Assembly (NCBI GenBank): GCA_021323535.1
Contig: JAJONO010000031.1
Location: 1-63,062 of the forward strand
Direction: 5' to 3'
DNA: 63,062 nt
Source of the DNA: Bacteroidota bacterium
Lineage (GTDB): Bacteria > Bacteroidota > Bacteroidia > B-17B0 > Aurantibacillaceae
The translations under genes were made by a program, and so were the position numbers. The notes beneath the pieces were generated by a model. It worked only from the letters and a program-made list of their open reading frames with translations, ran no database searches and had not been told where the DNA came from. The first letter of the stretch is position 1; each line of letters opens with the position of its first letter. This document shows positions 1 through 7,917 of this stretch, one piece after another.

Positions 1-428
1 TAATTCTGTAGATTTCCGTTCTGTATATTTTCGAGAAGCACCCTGGTATGAAGCGATGAGTGTTTACGCTGTTTCTGCTCTTTGATCTTATCCACAGCGC
101 TAACAAGTTCTTCGATGCTTACCGGTTTAAGAATGTAATACGCCGCGCTGTAATTGAGAGCCTGTATGGCGTAATTTCCATAGGCAGTTACGAATACCGT
201 TTCAAAATCAATGTCGTTTAATTGTTCCAGCAGATCGAAGCCTGTTCCTTTCGGCATTTCAACATCTAGGAAAAGAATATCGGGCTTGTGCTTTTTAATT
301 GCTTCAATCCCGGTTGTTACTGAATCAGCCTGGGCAACCAAGGCAACATCCGTACAATATTTAGCAATATATCCCGCAAGAATTTCGCGGCTCAATTGTT
401 CATCTTCAACAATAACGGCTTTAAGCAT
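1..428 (-). CDS. LytTR-family response regulator, partial (receiver domain)
   Basis: The reverse strand from ATG at 428 reads an open frame to the window edge (about 142 residues), so the 3' end is missing. It is a CheY-like receiver: acidic pair E8-D9, phospho-acceptor D55 in FLDVEMP, a VTAYG segment with the conserved Thr, and a later LKPVS with the conserved Lys. The LDVEMP signature and the LytS kinase just upstream are typical of LytTR-output regulators. The LytTR DNA-binding domain itself would lie beyond the window, so that part is inferred. It starts 2 nt after the kinase stop, so the two are probably translated from one message. It should be phosphorylated by the kinase at 431-2572 and act on DNA. 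Confidence 0.88.
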   Translation of the reverse strand, partial: MLKAVIVEDEQLSREILAGYIAKYCTDVALVAQADSVTTGIEAIKKHKPDILFLDVEMPKGTGFDLLEQLNDIDFETVFVTAYGNYAIQALNYSAAYYILKPVSIEELVSAVDKIKEQKQRKHSSLHTRVLLENIQNGNLQN

Positions 429-430
429 AC

Positions 431-2572
431 TTATATTTTTTTCGGGATGAAAATTTCTACTTTGGTTCCGGGATGTTCTTCTCCTGGAAAAGCATCTGCA
501 ACAGTGGCTCGGATATTTACTTTATATAGCTGGTTCATAATGCTGATCCTGTTTTCAATGTTCTGAATGCCTACTGAAGCCTGTGTTTTCTGATTTCTTG
601 TTTTTATTTCGGCCGACTTCCTCCGCCCTATTCCATTATCAGTAATAGAAACCACAAGTTCATTTTCATTCTGAGTGAATAAAATATCAAGTTTTCCTTT
701 TGCATCAAGATAACGAAGGCCATGCCATACCGCGTTTTCAATGTAAGGCTGAATGATCATAGGAGGCAATTCAAAGTCGCCGGGGTCAATACTTTCGTCC
801 ACAAAAAAGCCATAATCGAATTTATCGCTAAAGCGTGCGTGTTCCAGATCGAGGTATAATTTCAGAGTTTCTATTTCTTCCGAAAGCGGAATAAAATCAT
901 GTTTTGAACTATCCATTACTGAACGCATCAACTTCGAAAAATCGGAGAGGTATTTATTCGCGGCGCGTTCGTCATTTTTGGAAATATAATGATTCACCGA
1001 ATTCAAGGCATTAAAAATAAAGTGAGGGTTCATTTGTCCACGTAAGGATTTTATAGCTAGTAACTGATTCGCGCGTCTTTTTTCACGGGCGTTCTTTGTC
1101 ATGATAAATCCACCAATGAGAAGAAACACGATACAAAATACAAGTGTGCTGATAATGGTATTTCTAACTCCAAGCTGATTTTCTTTTAAATTCTGATCCT
1201 GTTTTAATACTTCAATGGATTTTATGCTAAGCTGACGTTCTTTCTCGAGAAGATCGATGCGTTGCTGATTGCGGCCAAGGTTGGTTCCCAGGTTAAGCGC
1301 GTTATTCAATTCACGTTTATGAACTTGTTTTAAAGAGTCTTCCATGTTAGAATACGTTTTAAAATATTCCATGGCCTTAGGGAAATTTCCTTGTTTCAAA
1401 TATTGTTCTGCGAGATATTTTGAGGCTTTTGCACTTTCTTCAAACGTTTGTATTAAAGAGACCGTGTAAGCTGCTGCCCCCATCCAAGTTTGAGGGACGA
1501 GATAACAGCCAGGACTCCAATTATATGAGGTGATACCATTGCTGTTTAAACTTTTCTCGTAATACTCAATAGCTTGAGTATTCTGATTAGTATTAGCATA
1601 TGCATTACCAATTTCAATATTTTGTTTCATCTGGTAATTGGCATCCGTGGCCAGAACATTTGAGCTTGCATTAAGAGTAATGTTGTTGGTTCGTAATTCA
1701 ACTTCCTTTGTTACATTTTTTTGTTCCCTGAAAATAATAGCGAGTAATTCATTCGCCTGTAAAATAAGGGTAGAGTTACGTGACGTTTCTGAAAAAGTTT
1801 TTGCCTGGCTATAAAACTCAATGGCTTTATCGTTATTCTTCTCCGTTTTGTAAACATTACCAATTCCCAATAATGTTTTTATTTCTCCTTCAGGATTTTT
1901 AATACTCTTTTCTTCAGACAATACTTCATTGTAGATAGCGAGACTTTCCTGTGTTTTACCTTGTTTTAATTTTATTTCTGCTAAAAGACGCTTTGCGTCT
2001 GATTTTTCTTTTGCGGTCACATATAAAAAAACATTTTCAAAACATTTATTGAGATAAACCAATGCTTCATCGTTCTTATTTAATTCACTGAGAGACTTTG
2101 CCATCTGTTTATATGCAGAAAATGAAATTGAGCCGTTAAGAATCTGTGTCGAAGTTCTGGACGAAAATTTCCTGGATGTTATTGTCGTGAGTGTATTGAT
2201 ACATTTTTTATAATTCTCAACTGCCAGCTCATGTTGCAATAACTTTTGCTGAATGTTACCAAGAATAAGATAAGCTGAACCCTCTTTAGAATAATCATTG
2301 AGACTAATGCTTAACTCAATTGCTTTGTTTATATGATCAATTGCCCTTAACGGAAACTTATCGGAAAGATATTGCGCCGAATCAAAATAAATAGCAACAG
2401 GATCAACCTGTTTAGTCTTATACCTCGAATAACTTTCATTGACTGCATCACCATCACTTGTACTGGTTGTAATATCCGGAAAACTGGTGCTGTTAATCTG
2501 CGCTAAAGAAATATTTCCTGTTATAAACAGCAAATAAAAAATTACAATCCTGGTATAGTTCCTAAAAGGCAT
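431..2572 (-). CDS. LytS-type sensor histidine kinase with TPR sensor region
   Basis: Inner-membrane histidine kinase of the LytS/YehU type, partner of the adjacent response regulator. I start it at 2572 because this gives a signal peptide (MPFRNYTRIVIFYLLF, then a LAQ cleavage site); an upstream ATG at 2605 only adds a polar stretch. Layout: signal peptide, about 430 residues of tetratricopeptide-like helices that would be periplasmic, one membrane segment near residues 480-500 (TLVFCIVFLLIGGFI), then the His_kinase region with phospho-acceptor H517 in MNPHFIFNALNS and an ATP-binding domain with an N box (IIQPYIENAVWHGL) and G box (TDNGIG). TPR plus LytS is a common Bacteroidota architecture; the ligand is unknown. 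Confidence 0.9.
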   Translation of the reverse strand: MPFRNYTRIVIFYLLFITGNISLAQINSTSFPDITTSTSDGDAVNESYSRYKTKQVDPVAIYFDSAQYLSDKFPLRAIDHINKAIELSISLNDYSKEGSAYLILGNIQQKLLQHELAVENYKKCINTLTTITSRKFSSRTSTQILNGSISFSAYKQMAKSLSELNKNDEALVYLNKCFENVFLYVTAKEKSDAKRLLAEIKLKQGKTQESLAIYNEVLSEEKSIKNPEGEIKTLLGIGNVYKTEKNNDKAIEFYSQAKTFSETSRNSTLILQANELLAIIFREQKNVTKEVELRTNNITLNASSNVLATDANYQMKQNIEIGNAYANTNQNTQAIEYYEKSLNSNGITSYNWSPGCYLVPQTWMGAAAYTVSLIQTFEESAKASKYLAEQYLKQGNFPKAMEYFKTYSNMEDSLKQVHKRELNNALNLGTNLGRNQQRIDLLEKERQLSIKSIEVLKQDQNLKENQLGVRNTIISTLVFCIVFLLIGGFIMTKNAREKRRANQLLAIKSLRGQMNPHFIFNALNSVNHYISKNDERAANKYLSDFSKLMRSVMDSSKHDFIPLSEEIETLKLYLDLEHARFSDKFDYGFFVDESIDPGDFELPPMIIQPYIENAVWHGLRYLDAKGKLDILFTQNENELVVSITDNGIGRRKSAEIKTRNQKTQASVGIQNIENRISIMNQLYKVNIRATVADAFPGEEHPGTKVEIFIPKKI

Positions 2573-2674
2573 TTGTCTTATAAACGTAACAAAGATACAT
2601 AACATTAAAAAGTTAATATTTGTTTCCGGGCCCTAAAAGCACCGTATTTGAAGGCATAACCCAACCACTCGTCT

Positions 2675-2707
2675 GTTTCACCAAGTCGCCCGGCCGTTTC
2701 ACTAAGT
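2675..2707 (+). promoter_or_regulatory. Paired 12-bp direct repeats, candidate LytTR-type operator
   Basis: GTTTCACCAAGT at 2675-2686 and GTTTCACTAAGT at 2696-2707 match at 11 of 12 positions and are 21 bp apart, two helical turns. They lie just upstream of the -33 region for the VWA gene. LytTR regulators are known to bind such paired direct repeats, and a LytS/response-regulator pair lies next door. The link is inference. Confidence 0.5.
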
Positions 2708-2735
2708 GCTCGTTTTAATACACTCGTTCCTGCAA

Positions 2736-2743
2736 TAATTTTG
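2736..2743 (+). promoter_or_regulatory. Promoter -7 box (TAATTTTG) of the VWA gene
   Basis: TAATTTTG fits the Bacteroidota TAnnTTTG box, 37 nt before the ATG at 2781. No clear TTTG -33 box is at the right distance, which would suit an activator-dependent promoter. Confidence 0.45.
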
Positions 2744-2780
2744 AAATAAATAACGGCCCTAACCATTAAAATTTAAAATC

Positions 2781-4049
2781 ATGAAAAACAAACAATCAAT
2801 TAAAAAGGGGACCATTTATCTGGCGCTTTCATCGTTTATTTTCCTTGCCTGCACCTTTAACCCCCGTGCAAATGCAGCTTCAAGAGGAGAAGCCGGAATA
2901 GAAACACGAAAAGAAATTACGAACCTTGGAGTTGAACCTAATAATGTGATGGTGGCCGCCCCAACTTACACCACTGATACAAAAACCGGGAAACGTAAGA
3001 TCAAAATTGCTTTATTACTCGATACAAGTAACAGCATGGATGGTCTTATTGATCAGGCCAAGGCTCAACTCTGGAAAATTGTAAATGAACTTGCCCTTGC
3101 ACGTTACGGAGAAGAAAAACCTGAACTGGAAATTGCACTTTATGAATATGGTAATCAGGGGTTGTCAAAAGCCACAGGATATATCCGCCAGGTGTCTAAA
3201 TTCAGTAATGATTTGGATAGCATTTCTACTAAATTATTTTCGTTAACCACTAATGGAGGCGATGAGTATTGCGGACATGCCATTCAGACCGCTACAAAAC
3301 AATTGAGCTGGTTACCTGGTTCGACCGATCTGCAGGTTATTTTCATTGCAGGAAACGAGCCTTTCACCCAGGGGTTGGTTAACGCGAATACTTCTTGTGC
3401 AAGAGCAAAAGAAAAAGATATTTTTATTAATACCATTTTTTGTGGAGATTATGAAGAAGGTTTAAATACAGGTTGGAAAAACGGCGCTTTACTTGCCGAA
3501 GGAAATTACATGTGCATTAACCAGAATGCGAAAACACAATACATTGAAACACCTTACGATTCTGAAATTGCTGCACTGAACAGTAAGCTGAACGCTACTT
3601 ATGTGCCTTACGGAGGGATTGGCGAAAGCAGACTAAACATGCAGCTGGCAACTGACGGCGCAGCTGCAAATTATGGTACCGCCAATACAAGTGAACGGGT
3701 TGTTTCAAAAACAAGCGCTGTTTATACAAATGTTACCTGGGACGCGGTTGATGCTACAAGCAAAACAAAAGACTTTAAGATCACAAAAGTCAAAGAACAG
3801 GATCTTCCAAAAGAGTTGAAGGGGAAAACCGATAAAGAGAAGGAAGAATATATAGCTAAAAAAACGAAAGAACGCGAAGAAGTTTCGAAACAGATCACCG
3901 ATCTCAATAAGAAACGTATTGAATACATCGCAGAAAAGAAAAAAGAGCTTGCAAAAACAAACGCAACTAACATGCTTGATGATGCCATGATGAAAGCGAT
4001 TCGCGAGCAGGCAAAAAAGAAGAATTTTACATTCGCTTCAACAAATTAA
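2781..4049 (+). CDS. VWA-domain lipoprotein
   Basis: 422 residues. The N terminus is a lipoprotein signal with lipobox FLAC near residue 24, so the protein is probably anchored in the envelope. A von Willebrand factor A domain follows (about 70-300) with the metal-ion-dependent adhesion motif DxSxS at D81 (DTSNSMDG). The last 110 residues are rich in Lys and Glu, contain many KE/KK pairs and probably form a coiled coil. The role is unknown; VWA domains bind proteins through a metal ion. It is divergent from the LytS gene, with paired direct repeats between them, so control by that two-component system is plausible. A strong terminator follows. Confidence 0.8.
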   Translation: MKNKQSIKKGTIYLALSSFIFLACTFNPRANAASRGEAGIETRKEITNLGVEPNNVMVAAPTYTTDTKTGKRKIKIALLLDTSNSMDGLIDQAKAQLWKIVNELALARYGEEKPELEIALYEYGNQGLSKATGYIRQVSKFSNDLDSISTKLFSLTTNGGDEYCGHAIQTATKQLSWLPGSTDLQVIFIAGNEPFTQGLVNANTSCARAKEKDIFINTIFCGDYEEGLNTGWKNGALLAEGNYMCINQNAKTQYIETPYDSEIAALNSKLNATYVPYGGIGESRLNMQLATDGAAANYGTANTSERVVSKTSAVYTNVTWDAVDATSKTKDFKITKVKEQDLPKELKGKTDKEKEEYIAKKTKEREEVSKQITDLNKKRIEYIAEKKKELAKTNATNMLDDAMMKAIREQAKKKNFTFASTN

Positions 4050-4080
4050 AACTGGTTTCGTTGTTGTTGTTTGAAAGGGT

Positions 4081-4107
4081 CGGCGCTGTAACGCCGGCTT
4101 TTTTATT
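4081..4107 (+). terminator. Rho-independent terminator after the VWA gene
   Basis: CGGCG (4081-4085), loop CTGTAA, CGCCG (4092-4096), then GCTTTTTTATT. It overlaps the end of the convergent acetyltransferase gene. Confidence 0.8.
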
Positions 4108-4570
4108 GGTTGAAATTCTGAAGCTGCCCATATGTGAGCTTACCATTGATCCACTCCGGATCCAGAACTGAATTATATTTTTTATAGAATTTAATCGCAG
4201 GCTCGTTCCATTCCAGTACCTGCCATTCCATCCTACGCACCTTTTGTTCTTTTGCCACATTAGCCACAGCATTAAAAAGAATTCTTCCGTATCCTTTACC
4301 GCGTTCTTTTTCTGTTACAATAATATCTTCCAAAAATAAACACTTCCCTTTCCAGGTCGAATATTTGTAATAATAAAGTGCTATGCCTACAATAACGTCT
4401 TGCTTTTCCAGAACAAAAAATTCGAAGAGCCTGTCTTTACCAAATCCCCAGTTGAGCATTTCGGTAATTGTAACTTCTACTTCATCCGGAGCCTTTTCGT
4501 ATTCCGCAAGTTCTTTTATTAATTCAAGTACGCCTGCAAGATCGGCTTCCGTTCCTTTTCTGATATTCAT
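4103..4570 (-). CDS. GNAT-family N-acetyltransferase (diamine/thialysine acetyltransferase-like)
   Basis: 155 residues, the full length of a single GNAT domain. The acetyl-CoA loop is visible as KERGKGYG (RxxGxG/A type) after the FLEDIIV strand, followed by MEWQVLEWNEPAIKFYKKY, which matches motif B of the spermidine/thialysine acetyltransferase group. That subgroup assignment is by resemblance, and the substrate is not proven. It lies 3 nt after the stop of the gene at 4574-4936, so it is the last gene of a three-gene unit with the ferredoxin gene. Confidence 0.85.
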   Translation of the reverse strand: MNIRKGTEADLAGVLELIKELAEYEKAPDEVEVTITEMLNWGFGKDRLFEFFVLEKQDVIVGIALYYYKYSTWKGKCLFLEDIIVTEKERGKGYGRILFNAVANVAKEQKVRRMEWQVLEWNEPAIKFYKKYNSVLDPEWINGKLTYGQLQNFNQ

Positions 4571-4573
4571 GAT

Positions 4574-4936
4574 CTATTTCGAATAAATGACTTTAAGAAT
4601 TACTTTTTGAAGAACCCGTTTAATGATGAGTGTTGCCAGAATTTCATGCCTTGTTTTATTACCATTTTCATTCATGGCTTCATGAAGTTGTTTCTCGGAA
4701 ATATCAATTCTGTATAAGAGCTGCTGAAGTTTAGAATATCCTGAAGATGAGACCCTGTCTAATGCCTGTATAAGATTGTGTTGAATGTGATCAAAAGAAT
4801 CTTCCAGGGGTTCAAGATACTCTATGGCGCCACTCATTTCAAAATCACGTAATAATTGTTCTTTGAATTTTATAAGAAGTTCTTCGGCGCTTAGTCCGGT
4901 TTTTCTGAGTTCCTCTTCTCTGATTAGTTCGTTCAT
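4574..4936 (-). CDS. Hypothetical protein, all-helical, 120 aa
   Basis: I do not recognise the family. The 120 residues are charged and predicted mostly helical (for example LSAEELLIKFKEQLLRDF), with no signal peptide or membrane segment, so it is probably cytoplasmic. Its ATG overlaps the ferredoxin stop by 4 nt (ATGA arrangement), which argues for translation coupled to the ferredoxin and makes it a real gene. The acetyltransferase gene follows after 3 nt. Confidence 0.65.
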   Translation of the reverse strand: MNELIREEELRKTGLSAEELLIKFKEQLLRDFEMSGAIEYLEPLEDSFDHIQHNLIQALDRVSSSGYSKLQQLLYRIDISEKQLHEAMNENGNKTRHEILATLIIKRVLQKVILKVIYSK

Positions 4937-5247
4937 TTAAAATCCTTTAAGAGCAAACGTTCAACCGGTTTTTTATTGAGAATATGAGATTCAATGATTT
5001 CCTTAATGTCTTCTTTTTTTACACCAACGTAAAAAGTACCATCGGGATAAATGGCCACCGTTGGACCAAAATCGCAAATACCCAGGCAACCACTTTTATT
5101 GGCCCGTGTTTTAAGATTCACGTTCAGATCCTTTAATTGTTTCTTAAACTCAGCTACAAGCTCTAGTCCATGCGCCTCGCCACAACTCAGTTTTTCGGAT
5201 CCGGTGCGCTGGTTGGTGCAAACAAAAATATGTATATCAAAAATCAT
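4933..5247 (-). CDS. Thioredoxin-like [2Fe-2S] ferredoxin
   Basis: 104 residues. Four cysteines at C10, C22, C54 and C58 (C-x11-C ... C-x3-C) match the thioredoxin-fold 2Fe-2S ferredoxins, the same fold as the NuoE/HydC electron-transfer domain. The segment SGCLGICDFGPTVAIYPDG around the last two cysteines is the most characteristic part. It is cytoplasmic and its electron partner is unknown. It is the first gene of a unit with the 120-residue protein and the acetyltransferase. Confidence 0.88.
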   Translation of the reverse strand: MIFDIHIFVCTNQRTGSEKLSCGEAHGLELVAEFKKQLKDLNVNLKTRANKSGCLGICDFGPTVAIYPDGTFYVGVKKEDIKEIIESHILNKKPVERLLLKDFK

Positions 5248-5290
5248 AATTAACTGTAAAGATATTAATCCTTTATGGTTTTAAAACAAA

Positions 5291-5321
5291 AAATCCCCTC
5301 CGCATATAACGAAAGGGATTT
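5291..5321 (-). terminator. Terminator of the T9SS protein gene
   Basis: On the reverse strand AAATCCC and GGGATTT pair around a 17-nt loop, followed by a T run. It lies 20 nt after the stop of the gene at 5341. Confidence 0.65.
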
Positions 5322-5340
5322 AAGATTTTAGATAAAAGAA

Positions 5341-6363
5341 TTATTCTATCGCAATTTTCTTCACCGATGAAGTGTTACCGATTTTTACATTCATCAAGTA
5401 AATACCTTTTGAAAGTCCGCTTACATCCACATTTGTTTTAATAACGTTATCGTTTCCGAGAGTTTGTTCCTTTACTGTTTGTCCAACAAGATTAGTAAGA
5501 CTTACGCTCACGTTTTCATTCGATTTATTATCGAGAGAAATATTGATCATATCAGAAGCAGGATTCGGGAACACAGAAAGATTGTTGTTAATCTCATGCT
5601 GGGTTAAACCTGCAACAATAGCTGTATTCACATAAAACGAGTTGCTTTTTGAAACTACTGTTCCGGTAGTAGTGGTTTGGTATTCGGCTGATAGAACCGG
5701 GAATTTATTAGAGCTATGGTAGTAGGTATATTGCCTCGAAACCATAGTCTGGGTACTTCCTCCAAGTGACATATTAACCGTTAGCGACACAATTACCTGC
5801 AGGCAGTTGCTAAGCGTCATTCCGCCCGGCATTACTACGGTTCCTGTACCAGATCCCTGAACATTAATAGATCCATCAAGGCTGTTGGTTAATGTTCCTG
5901 TTACCTGCGAGCCCCCAAAGGCATCGTTAGCATTGTAGCCCATACTCACCGGCCATGTTACAAAAATTCCTGTATTTGTAAAATTAATGGCTATAGAGTT
6001 GGAAGGAAATGCAAGTCCCTGAAACTCTAAAGTAGTGGCGGTAGCTTTAAAGTATGTGATACTACTATTGGATCCGCTCATGGTTTCTGCAATGGTTGCG
6101 TTTGGAAATGATGCCGCGTACGCTGTGGAAGCAACAGTTGTGTATGTTTTACTCTCAACGAATGAGTTCGAAGTGAGTGAACTAAAGTCCCAGTTTTGGT
6201 TCGCTCCTGTAGTTTTAGGAACCGCTGTAGTTGAATCGTACTGTTGGTTATTATTTACGTCGCCAACAGTAAAGTCGTTGAAAGCCTTTGTGAGACTTAA
6301 TTGTGCCTTACTTACCTGAAGAGTAAAAGCGAAAAGAGCCAGAGAAAAGTAGATTTTTTTCAT
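5341..6363 (-). CDS. Secreted protein with type A T9SS sorting domain
   Basis: 340 residues from ATG 6363, chosen because it gives a clean signal peptide (MKKIYFSLALFAFTLQVSKAQ); the frame continues upstream to 6435 without a signal-like start. The body is Ser/Thr/Gly-rich, with no catalytic motif that I recognise. The last 80 residues begin with SVFPNPASDMINISL and end with GIYLMNVKIGNTSSVKKIAIE, a por secretion (type A) tail that sends the protein across the outer membrane by the type IX system. Export is therefore well supported; the function is unknown. It is monocistronic, with its own terminator. Confidence 0.85.
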   Translation of the reverse strand: MKKIYFSLALFAFTLQVSKAQLSLTKAFNDFTVGDVNNNQQYDSTTAVPKTTGANQNWDFSSLTSNSFVESKTYTTVASTAYAASFPNATIAETMSGSNSSITYFKATATTLEFQGLAFPSNSIAINFTNTGIFVTWPVSMGYNANDAFGGSQVTGTLTNSLDGSINVQGSGTGTVVMPGGMTLSNCLQVIVSLTVNMSLGGSTQTMVSRQYTYYHSSNKFPVLSAEYQTTTTGTVVSKSNSFYVNTAIVAGLTQHEINNNLSVFPNPASDMINISLDNKSNENVSVSLTNLVGQTVKEQTLGNDNVIKTNVDVSGLSKGIYLMNVKIGNTSSVKKIAIE

Positions 6364-6507
6364 GGTTTTTTGGTTTAAAAATTTGAATATAAAAATAAGA
6401 CAAATTTTTAAACACACAAGTAAAGACTCTGACATTTAACGATTTAGGAACAAAAAAAGGGAAGTTGGATGCCTGATTTTTCATTTATCAGTCAACATTT
6501 CAAATTT

Positions 6508-7269
6508 CTAACGCAGTCTCCATTTGATCTCTTTCATATCGAACTCGCGCTCTTTTCCGGAAGAGTCTTCCAGCAACAAAAGTCCGTTCCGGCTCACTCC
6601 TTTTACAAGAAGTTTTTCAACCTGGTTCCCGATTTCGAAATCGAGCCACTTATTAAGCCCAAAGAAATGTTTAATATAATTTTCGGAAATAGTCTCGCGT
6701 TTTCCGTTCCTTAAAAGCATATAATATTTTTCGAGTCGGCTGCACAGCAATTTAAGCACATCGGCAAGATCATGTTCTTTTCGTGTCAGGATCTGAATGG
6801 AGGTTGCATGGATCTTGTCATCAAATTCACCTTGCCTTACATTGAGACCAATTCCCATAACGCTCCAGTGCATGTGGTTATGGTTAACAACGTTCTCTAT
6901 CAGTATCCCGGCAATTTTTTTCCCATCTACAAGAATGTCATTGGGCCATTTTATTTTTATGTCAAATTGACTATGATCCAGAATCTCCGTCATAACGTCA
7001 TAACATCCTAAAGCTGCAATCTGGTAAAGATAAAACTGATCTTTAAGGTCGAGAAAGGATGGTTTTAAAACTACAGAAACCGTTAGATTGCTTCCCGGAC
7101 GTGTGTTCCAGACGTTCCCCCTCTGCCCTCTTCCACTTGTTTGATTCGCCGTGTGAATAACACTTCCCTCAGGCAGGTTAACGTTCTTTAACAGCTCAAT
7201 GGCATAAGAATTGGTGCTATCTACTTCAGGTAGAAAAATGAGATTAGCACCAATAAAAAGTGTTTCCAT
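6508..7269 (-). CDS. birA: Biotin--[acetyl-CoA-carboxylase] ligase (catalytic form, no repressor domain)
   Basis: 253 residues. It makes biotinyl-AMP and attaches biotin to the lysine of biotin-carboxyl carrier proteins. Visible motifs are EVDSTNSYA (start of the catalytic domain), SGRGQRGNVW (nucleotide/biotin loop) and IKWPNDILVDGKKIAGIL with the conserved Lys of KWPNDI. The N-terminal winged-helix domain of E. coli BirA is absent, as in most Bacteroidota, so it should be an enzyme but not a repressor. It is divergent from rsfS, with which it is often paired in this phylum (recalled, not checked). Confidence 0.93.
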   Translation of the reverse strand: METLFIGANLIFLPEVDSTNSYAIELLKNVNLPEGSVIHTANQTSGRGQRGNVWNTRPGSNLTVSVVLKPSFLDLKDQFYLYQIAALGCYDVMTEILDHSQFDIKIKWPNDILVDGKKIAGILIENVVNHNHMHWSVMGIGLNVRQGEFDDKIHATSIQILTRKEHDLADVLKLLCSRLEKYYMLLRNGKRETISENYIKHFFGLNKWLDFEIGNQVEKLLVKGVSRNGLLLLEDSSGKEREFDMKEIKWRLR

Positions 7270-7287
7270 TAAGGCAAAAAGGTTAAA

Positions 7288-7319
7288 TTTGTTGTTTAAG
7301 TGTAAACCTAATAATTTTT
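7288..7319 (+). promoter_or_regulatory. Promoter of rsfS-ftsH (TTTG-N20-TAATTTTT)
   Basis: TTTG at 7288-7291 and TAATTTTT at 7312-7319 are 20 nt apart, close to the Bacteroidota consensus (TTTG, 17-23 nt, TAnnTTTG). It lies 30 nt before the rsfS ATG. Confidence 0.45.
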
Positions 7320-7349
7320 ATTCAAAGCTAAGCAGCAAAGCCGTTAAAT

Positions 7350-7895
7350 ATGTCCAAAAAACCTGTTAGAAAAGCAATCCCAAAGAAAACTAAAAAAGCA
7401 GCAGCTAAAAAAGTTACCAGGCCAACCAAAGCCGCTAAAAAACCTCTGAGTGATAAAGAGCGTGAAGTAAGGGCAGCTAATCTTATTGCCAATTCTGAAA
7501 AAAAGAAAAAGGTAAATAAGCGTCCTAAAAAAACGGTGACCAAAGAAGAAACCTCTTCATTGCTGGATGCTATTGTTGAAGGAATGCGTGAGAAAAAGGC
7601 CAGGAACATTATGATCATGAACCTTTCAAATATTCCTAACAGAGCTTTTGATTATTTTGTGATCTGCGATGCCGATAGTAAAGTACACGTTGAATCCATT
7701 GCCGATGGTATTGAGGAAACAGTACTAAAACTCTCCGGAGAAAAAGCTTACCATAGCGAAGGTCAACAAAACAGCGAGTGGATACTTATTGATTACATCA
7801 ACATTGTAGCGCACGTTTTCTTACGCGAAATGCGAGACTACTATAACCTCGAGGCCCTATGGGGCGATGCCGAAGTTACTTTAATTAACGATTAA
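7350..7895 (+). CDS. rsfS: Ribosome silencing factor with lysine-rich N-terminal extension
   Basis: 181 residues. The last 115 or so, from SSLLDAIVEGM to the end, are a complete RsfS/DUF143 domain (IMIMNLSNI, FDYFVICDADS, WILIDYINIVAHVFL). RsfS binds ribosomal protein uL14 and blocks subunit joining when nutrients fall. The first 65 residues are an extension very rich in Lys and Ala (KKTKKAAAKKVTRPTKAAKK), which the usual 105-120 residue RsfS lacks and which looks like the tail of histone H1-like proteins. The ATG at 7350 is the only good start before the tail. It is followed after 22 nt by ftsH, probably in one transcript. Confidence 0.92.
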   Translation: MSKKPVRKAIPKKTKKAAAKKVTRPTKAAKKPLSDKEREVRAANLIANSEKKKKVNKRPKKTVTKEETSSLLDAIVEGMREKKARNIMIMNLSNIPNRAFDYFVICDADSKVHVESIADGIEETVLKLSGEKAYHSEGQQNSEWILIDYINIVAHVFLREMRDYYNLEALWGDAEVTLIND

Positions 7896-7917
7896 TATTT
7901 TTAGTGAACTATTACCA

